Below, piece after piece: positions 60,801 to 64,000 of a stretch of 64,000 bases of DNA. The stretch is from Pyrocephalus nanus (taxonomy: Eukaryota > Chordata > Aves > Passeriformes > Tyrannidae): the NCBI GenBank assembly GCA_038380795.1, contig CM076267.1, positions 8,105,501-8,169,500 of the forward strand, read 5' to 3'. The position numbers and the translations under genes are program-made. Below the pieces are notes generated by a model. The model had not been told where the DNA came from. It made no database searches and was given only the letters and a program-made list of their open reading frames with translations. The first letter of the stretch is position 1; each line of letters starts with the position of its first letter.

Positions 60801-62639
60801 AGTGTAGCAGAATGATTCTGTTAGTAGTTTGCCTAGTGTAAGTTTTCAGTTCAGTTCCTTTGTTCTCCAATTTCCAGATGCAAATCTTCCCTTGGAAAAG
60901 CAGTGGAAGTAGTGGAAAGGAGGTCTTGCTTCAAACATGCTCGCCCAAGGTTTATATGCACAAAATGATTATCCTTTGAAAATTAGGTTCTGGTTTTCTT
61001 GAACACACATTCATGTTTGAGTATATAGTTCTGCATTTCATTCCAGCATTGAGAAGCAACATATTTCATTGTACCCTGAGGTTTTGCTTTGCTGAAAAAG
61101 TCTTCAATAGGACAGCAACATGTATGGCACTTGAGGAACCAATATAGATTCTCAAGGTTTAATGTAGGATGAACCATTAGTCTGTCCTTTTTATTCCCAT
61201 TCCTTATCTTACTTACAGAATAAGTGGACTTTAATTCAAATAGCTTGGGGTTATTTAAAAGATAATATTTCCTAGAGAATACACTTCTGTAAGAAAACCA
61301 GTTTTGATTTTCAGGGATAAGGATACTTTCTATTCTTGTGTCATATAGGATTTGATTAAGAGGTCACATATTTAGAGATTCTATTATTTCTTTCTTAAAT
61401 CAAGTAATCAGGGAAGCTGAAGGAGGAAAATCAGATGGCAGTTTAGTTATGAGTAGTTCACTGAACCTTGCATATGATTTAGCTGTAGAAGAGCCTATCT
61501 GTATCAGTGAATATACGACCTTTCTATTCAATATTCTCGGAGATGGAAAAGACATACACCAAACACCCAGTGTGGTAACTTTTATTTGACGTAGGGAAAC
61601 AACATTAAAATAAGAAAACCAGTCAAAGGAGCAGCTTACAGGATCATAGAGGTTGTTTAAAGATGTTTTATTGGAGTAAATACCTTGTTTAAAAAAGGAA
61701 AAAAAACCCATCCAGGTAAAACAGCAGTGTAAATGATGCTATCAGGAGTAATGAATGCACTATTTAAAATATGAAATATAATTAAGAATGGGAAAAGTAA
61801 AAAAAAAAAAAAAAAGTTCTGGTAGCTGAAATGTAAAACACAGCAGAATGATCGGAAGAGAATTTGAGACACCTGAAGGCCTAAAAGCTGATGATGGAAA
61901 ACTTCCCAAGTTCTGGCAAGACAGGGAGCCTGCTGGATGCCTGTGGGTCTGTGGTGCAAGTGGAGGAAGGGGTATAAAGGTGATCATGGGCAAGTGCAAT
62001 GAATCTCTGCAAAAGAGCTCACAGCAGAGGTGGGACCTGTGATGGGCTGAGCCCAAGGAACTGTCCCGTGCTGAGACCTCAGCAGAAACCTTTTTAAAGC
62101 AAATCAAGAAAATTTACTTCCAAATTGCCAGGCTCACATGCTTGTGCCCTAAAGCTCTCTGAGGATCTGAAGTGTTAAACTGATGAAACTACTTCTGGCA
62201 GTATGAGGTGTTTAAAAACGTCTTAGTAGCAGAGAGGAAATGCCAATCTTTAGAAGCACGTAAGGAAGGGTGGCTGTATTGCAGGAAGCCTGATTTCTGC
62301 ATCTGGCATGGAAACAGGAACTGTGGAAAGAAAGGGAGGGAAAGAACTCGTTGATAGGGATGATACAGTGGGAAAGAGTTTGCATGGATTTTGCAGAAAC
62401 CCCTACTGCAATAAGAGCCAAGGCACGTGCACAGGGCTGTTCTGCGCAAATCACGTGTGTGGATTTTTTAGCAAGACCCTTCACCAAATTCTCCTACTGA
62501 CTCAAAGTTTTATGTCATAGAAAAGTTAATAGTAAAAACTAGGTAGAAGTTGGGAAATAAAGGTGGGGACTAATTATCAGGTTTTAGTTGTCCCAGGAAA
62601 ACCTCTGTTGGGAACTGTTCTAGTCGAGATGTTCAGAAA
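57849..62639. other. intergenic sequence between the two CR1 fragments
   Basis: No gene supported. An A17 tract lies at 61799-61815. Just after the CR1 end the motif CACAATTTACA appears twice near 57877-57903. Open frames up to 133 codons have no recognisable homology. Confidence 0.65.
61799..61815. repeat. poly(A) tract, 17 nt
   Basis: 17 uninterrupted A in intergenic sequence, no recognisable retroposon body before it. Confidence 0.85.
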
Positions 62640-63110
62640 TTAAAAAGAGATGAAAAAGGAAGCTAAGAAAACAACTAGGCTGATGATACAAAGTTGCTTT
62701 GTTCTGACAAGCCCAAAGCTGACTGCCAACACATATAAAAGGATCCTGAAATCCTGGATGACTGGGCAATAAAATTGCAGATGAAATTCAGTAGCAATAA
62801 TGCAAATTAATGCATAGGGGGGAAAATTGTTCTATTTTTGAGCACGGTAAGCTCTAACTGCAATATTACTATGCAAGGGAGAGATCATGAAGCCTTCCTG
62901 GATTGTTCTCTGGGTACTGCTTGAAGTTCAACAGCAAGAAGGACTAGTAAAGCACTGGGGATTATAGAGGAGACATAAAGAGTAAATAAGAAAACATTAT
63001 TATGCAGTTGTAGAAATCAGATTTTTAGAAAGGCATCCAAAAATCTTGAATACTGTGTGTATTGTTATCCTCCCTCAAAAAGGATGTGATAGAGCTAGAA
63101 ACACTGGTAG
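62640..63110 (+). pseudogene. ancient CR1/L3-like LINE reverse-transcriptase fragment
   Basis: The C-terminal part of a CR1-superfamily ORF2 can be followed through several frameshifts and stops: a GATGATACAAAG (D-D-T-K) block near 62680, a TGGATGACTGGGCAATAAAA block (D-W-A) near 62755, the K-F-S segment, the R-D-H/E ... L-D-C-S-L motif near 62880-62913, then A-L-G-I-I-E near 62951, and N-L-E-Y-C-V near 63043, followed by K-D-V-I-E-L-E near 63083. These are the landmark motifs of old amniote CR1/L3 copies. It is heavily decayed and non-functional. Limits are approximate. Confidence 0.75.
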
Positions 63111-64000
63111 TCAGAAATTGTGAATATTTACTTTATAAATATGATGTACAGAGAAAGTAAATATCCACATTCTCAACACTGAAATCCTGAGATGTTAGTC
63201 AATAAAGATGGGTGAGAAATATTTTTCAGAAAGCACATCCGTCAGACTTGGCCAGCACTGTCAGTAATATTCAATTGTTATGACTGTTATTAAACTAAGT
63301 GGAAATTTGGAGAAAGTTGGTCTAAGGAGGTTGAATGGTATTGAGAGAGAGTTCATGAATTTTTAGCCAAAATGCAATTGGTTTTACATTTAATCCAAAA
63401 TTTTATACCAAACAAACAGGCACGAAGGATCTGCTAAGTGAGGCAGTACATGATAGAGACGTGAAGAGAACTGACATTACATGAAGAATTAATATTTTTT
63501 TAAGGAAGAAAGGAAAGAGTTTAAGAGGTGATGTGACCTACTGACTGTGGCGTTTTTCTGCCTTTTAATGGTCTGTTTTCCTTGCTGGTTTTTCTCCCCA
63601 AATACTGTCTTTCGGCTCCTGCTATGTCAGGCACATGCCAAGTGATACAGTGATACTGCTCCCTGAGTGTCACTGTTAGAGGGTCTAATCCCTTGTGAAA
63701 CATCACAGTAAATGTGAGACTACTTCACTGACATGCAAGGATGTTCCCAGAGCTTTATATTCTCATGTAACCTCCATATCTTTAAGCACTGTGATGTGCT
63801 AAAGACTTTTATATCAAAATAAAACAGGAATCCAAACCAAGCTGCAGTCATTGCGCTATACAATGGCAGATAAGCTAACTGAAATTAATTAAACCCAACT
63901 TTAATTAAAGTTTTTAAAAAGCCAATAAGAGTCTGGGTTATGAAACATTTGTAATACCATTATTTTTTTAAATTTCAGTGTATTGATTTGCATGGTACGA
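63111..64000. other. intergenic sequence to the window end
   Basis: AT-rich with no gene or repeat that I can support, except that the LINE relic may extend a little further into it. Confidence 0.65.

Overview
The window reads as a stretch of bird (or at least sauropsid) nuclear chromosome. The evidence is a multi-exon vertebrate gene with GT-AG introns, an AT-rich and CpG-poor background, and two CR1-family LINE fragments. One of these is a recent-looking CR1 3' end (about 57685-57848) with its CCCTTCCAACTC block and ATTCTGTGA-type terminal repeats. Overall density of recognisable repeats is low, which also fits a bird. I cannot name the species.

The one gene I can support is DPP10 (inactive dipeptidyl peptidase 10, DPPY), on the + strand from 1026 to 45934. 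Nineteen coding exons join into one open frame of 605 residues with no frameshift or in-frame stop, ending [13 protein letters not shown]. Exon phases agree at all eighteen junctions, and all introns are GT-AG. They cover about three quarters of the protein: most of the extracellular beta-propeller and the entire alpha/beta-hydrolase domain. The cytoplasmic tail, membrane segment and first propeller blades must lie on exons upstream of the window. If the gene has the 26 coding exons I recall for mammals, these are exons 8 to 26. The serine nucleophile of the S9B peptidases is replaced by glycine (G-K-G-Y-G-G, split across the junction of exons 14 and 15 counted here), while the Asp and His positions are kept. 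The product is therefore a catalytically dead relative of DPP4 whose known role is as an auxiliary subunit of Kv4 (A-type) potassium channels in neurons.

Layout: 1-1025 intron; 1026-45934 exons with introns from 85 bp to 9.1 kb; 45935 to perhaps about 48.0 kb a 3' UTR with several AATAAA signals; 48-64 kb intergenic with no gene that I can support, holding a CR1 3' end and, at 62640-63110, an old CR1/L3-like reverse-transcriptase fragment.

No CRISPR, operon, toxin, viral gene or novel multi-gene system is visible. The observations worth a second look are small-scale: a canonical G-quadruplex motif 51 nt into the intron after exon 10, other G-quadruplex motifs, a microexon preceded by an unbroken T27 tract, perfect hairpins in an intron and in the 3' UTR, several short tandem duplications, a CpG cluster just before exon 13, and an extra residue beside the catalytic-His position.
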